Shown: positions 61,281 through 64,000 of the stretch, one piece after another
Position numbering within the stretch: position 1 is the first letter of the stretch
How the letters are laid out: the number at the start of each line of letters is the position of its first letter
Assembly (NCBI GenBank): GCA_963920765.1
Contig: OY987247.1
Location: 2,046,001-2,110,000, forward strand
Direction: 5' to 3'
Origin: Ulota crispa
Taxonomy: Eukaryota; Streptophyta; Bryopsida; Orthotrichales; Orthotrichaceae
DNA: 64,000 nt
The notes under the pieces: generated by a model
The model's input: the letters and a program-made list of their open reading frames with translations, nothing else
The model's database searches: none
Told to the model about the DNA's origin: nothing
Translations under genes and position numbers: made by a program

Positions 61281-61604
61281 TCACCTAAACCACGAAACGA
61301 TCCGCTCCCACACTGTCGCAGGGCGCCTGGGCACAGTTCCTTCCCAATCGTAGGTATCGCCTTCTTTGTAGACGCTGATCTCTTTCCACTCATTTATTAC
61401 TGGGGACAACAGAGGCCGCAGCTGCCTCTTGTTGGGAGCGATGATAATGTACTCGAGGCACATGGAGTTAGGGTCGTGGTGCAGGGTATAGGGCCGTTCG
61501 GGAATCACAGTGGCTAGTTCCGTGTTGAGGCCGGCGTTCTCACGCCCAAATATTACATTCTCCCCCTCCAAGTTGTTCCGCAGTTTGAGTTTGAGCGGAG
61601 CCAT
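61281..61604 (-). CDS. small uncharacterised protein, 107 aa, single exon
   Basis: I do not recognise the family. The frame opens with MAPLKLKLRNN and closes with ERIVSWFR before TGA. The ATG at 61604 is the first after an in-frame TGA at 61638-61640, which fixes the start. The product is soluble-looking: no signal peptide or membrane helix, a basic N-terminus, a central HHDPNS segment, an LRPLLSPVINEWKEISVY block and a Trp-rich C-terminus. Its GC is clearly higher than its flanks and it has no low-complexity runs, which supports real coding. It lies about 1.6 kb downstream of the end of the HNH-like gene, tail to tail. An upstream non-coding exon is possible. Confidence 0.65.
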   Translation of the reverse strand: MAPLKLKLRNNLEGENVIFGRENAGLNTELATVIPERPYTLHHDPNSMCLEYIIIAPNKRQLRPLLSPVINEWKEISVYKEGDTYDWEGTVPRRPATVWERIVSWFR

Positions 61605-61836
61605 TCTCGCAAAGCTACCTGCTATTTCAAACGACAATCACTAGATAAGGGTTAATTATTCCACATTGCACAACGCATTTGCGCAATCTGATGACCTCAC
61701 ATACGCCATGCGGTTGGAAATCGTTTCTGATGTTTTCTATTATATACTAGAACGGAGAAAGAACCCCTCCCTGGTCTCATCCTATTTGGTTTTGTGGTCC
61801 CTGTTAGTTGAAAGGCTTCCTGTACTCTAAACATGT

Positions 61837-61958
61837 AAACCCCATATTAAGCAGATATGGAGTTGTCAGTTATATATGGAGTATATCTGGGCTTTGTGTT
61901 GGTCCGGGATACACTCCATATATAACTGACAATTCCATATTTGTTTAATATGGGGTTT
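61837..61958. repeat. hairpin foldback of about 120 bp
   Basis: The arms AAACCCCATATTAA and CTCCATATATAACTGACAA-type blocks are complementary over about 50 bases each side of a short loop. It lies about 230 bases upstream of the small - strand gene. Confidence 0.8.
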
Positions 61959-62133
61959 GTAGTATTTGGATACTACATGAACAAGTCTTGGATTTTCAAA
62001 GTTTGTTTTGCAGAGTGAGTAGAACTAAGAATAGGTTCTTGACACTTCTACATTTGTACATTACATAGATATCTGAATATTTGCATGTAGAAAACATTAT
62101 TTTGTTTCACTTTGTGCCTCTTCATGATCTACT

Positions 62134-63013
62134 TAATAGGAGGTTTCATATATGTTGTTCAAAGGCAATAACACCATATTAGAAAAATTGGGAAAAAGGG
62201 TATAATTTGGGACTTTTAGAGTCGCTTTCAAAGTTTGAGGTGATCTCCTCAATTTGATCTCTAGTGCACACGTGTCCTTACCTGAGAGGAGGGACTTGCG
62301 AGGGAAATTTTTTTAGTGGCCCAGACTAAATCCAATACTTTGAATCTAGCTTTTTGGGTTTGGGAGGAGTAACAAAATGGGACACCCTTTTTTTCCCAAT
62401 TAACCTAATATGGTGTTCAATTTCGTTCACATGAATGAAATTGGTGAACAAGTTAGTCAAGCTACCGTTCATGTCCTTGCAATCACCCATTCAAATATCC
62501 GAATTGTAGTGAACTACTCATCATCTTTCAACTCTGCTCACAATCACTAATTCCATACGGATCCCTTGAACTCCACCATTGTTGCTTCTAATCTAGAACC
62601 CTTTGTCTCCACAATTGTCCGCTTCTAATCAAGATCTCTTTAGCTCCACCATTGTCACTTCTCGCGCATCGCAATTCCTTGAATGACCTTGACTTGGCAA
62701 TCAACTCTGCATCCAAACTGTCTAGAGGCGCGAAGCGAGAGCCAGAGGCCCGGAGCAAGAGCTGAGAGGCAAGCAACAACACAACTGGGCACGAGCACGG
62801 GCACGGGAGCAACAGCAACAAGAACACAATCAAAGCTAGCCAAAGAGGCAAGGAGGGAGAGGCTTCATGTCGTTCACGCGTGAACGAGCCATGAGGACCT
62901 CTTGGAGATCCTCAAGGATCGTTTATTTTTGTGACCTCACATTCACCATGAACAAAAACTCATTCACTACCATTAGTTCACCGTTTTTTTGAGATATCAG
63001 AAACCCCTAATTA
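62134..63013. mobile_element. class Q element copy 2 with nested class D MITE
   Basis: Left TAATAGGAGGTTTCA, right GAAACCCCTAATTA. Both ends and inner blocks (ACGAGCCATGA, GAACAAAAACTCATTCAC) match 32816-33012. A GC-rich insert (about 62640-62880) separates them. Confidence 0.5.
62170..62417. mobile_element. class D MITE copy 2
   Basis: Ends AACACCATATTAG and TAATATGGTGTT; shared AATTGGGAAAAA block next to the ends. Confidence 0.75.
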
Positions 63014-63624
63014 CAGAATCAGGACCTCAAGTACATACGGGAGATTCACCACCCTAAAAACTACTACAAACACTGATGCGCTTTCGAAAAAGTTGATGGA
63101 GTACACAAGCAAAGTACAAGTACAAGGGCGATGGCATAATTAGGGCACCCCAAATTGACCCCTTGGAGTCTTGGACCTCCGGAAAGGATTTTTAACTTGT
63201 CTACACTACTGAGTCCAGATTTCTTATTTTTAGAGGAAATTTGAATGTGCAAGTTGATGGTGTATTTTTCTTAAGTTCTCCTTATGTTATGATATTCATT
63301 TAGGAACTACTCCTTCCATATTCAAGACTATCTTGAGTTTTTTCCATACCATACAAATTATCAGAACCCAAATGTCCTAATCCAGACTATTTTGGACTCG
63401 TCATTTGTAATGTCTCTACAATATTAAATATTAAATTTTTGGTACTTGACTATATGTGCACCTAGATACAAGTATATGTGCATGTTCTTGCCACTTAAAA
63501 AGTAAAATTGCATTTATTTGATGTTCCTCATTGGGTGTGGAAAACCCACATAAAATTGTTGTTAAAAGAATGTACAACTACTAATTTTAATAATAATTTA
63601 TAGACTAATACACTTTAAATTTAT

Positions 63625-63893
63625 ATATTATAGATTCTATAATATTAAGTAAATTGGGAAAAATAGAGGGATCATTTTGTACTCCACCTTAATCTTACAC
63701 ACAATTAATGTATGCATAGCTATAGCTCAAAGTTGTAATTATTTGAAATTCTTGTAGGTAATTACTAAGACTTCACTATTATACAAGAAAGTGCACGCTT
63801 ATTTTTTTGTAATATGCTAAATTGTACACAATGAAAGAAATAGTGAAAGTCCCAAAATGTACTATTTTTCCCAATTTACCTAACATGGTGTCG
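63625..63893. mobile_element. class D MITE copy 3, left end worn
   Basis: The right end CCAATTTACCTAACATGGTG is well kept. The left has TAAGTAAATTGGGAAAAA but has lost the outermost bases. Confidence 0.55.
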
Positions 63894-64000
63894 AAAGTTT
63901 GCACAACTATAATCCCGTTTTTCTTAAACCTATCAAGCAAATTTGTAGTCCAAATGAGTCCTTTATTTAATTTTTATAAAATGAGACAATTCCAAAATTT

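Overview
The window is nuclear DNA from a eukaryote, most likely a streptophyte (plant). It holds two intron-rich genes with GT-AG introns, one of them in a family I know only from plants, in AT-rich DNA packed with small inverted-repeat transposons. A telo-box motif lies upstream of the proteasome gene. I cannot name the species.

Three intact protein-coding genes are supported. (1) RPT1, the 26S proteasome base ATPase subunit 7, on + at 23067-27721: ten exons, 425 aa, with Walker A, Walker B and arginine-finger motifs intact. (2) A 14-exon gene on + at 44310-59675 (885 aa): an HNH-nuclease-like segment followed by coiled coils, resembling the plant HAPLESS 8-like family as I remember it. (3) A single-exon gene of unknown function on - at 61281-61604 (107 aa).

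Layout. 1-7.3 kb is stacked TTAA-flanked inverted-repeat elements. 7.3-17.0 kb is a TTAA-bounded segment holding a decayed pogo/Tigger-like DDE transposase gene (9601-12642) and other coding debris. 17-22.8 kb is AT-rich, with TA microsatellites and foldback elements. 22.8-28.3 kb is RPT1. 28.3-44.2 kb has no recognised gene; it holds tandem and long inverted-repeat elements and a Stowaway-like element with an internal duplication. 44.3-59.7 kb is the HNH-like gene, nearly every intron of which carries at least one MITE. 59.7-64 kb holds the small - strand gene and more nested MITEs.

The most striking feature is a group of about twenty elements whose ends read TTAACCC(C/T)...(A/G)GGGTTAA, flanked by or ending in TTAA like piggyBac elements. 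They fall into several size classes: about 930 bp, 365 bp, 236 bp, 79 bp and others. They nest in one another and repeatedly share one TTAA at junctions. All exon, motif and repeat calls come from reading the sequence; no search was run.
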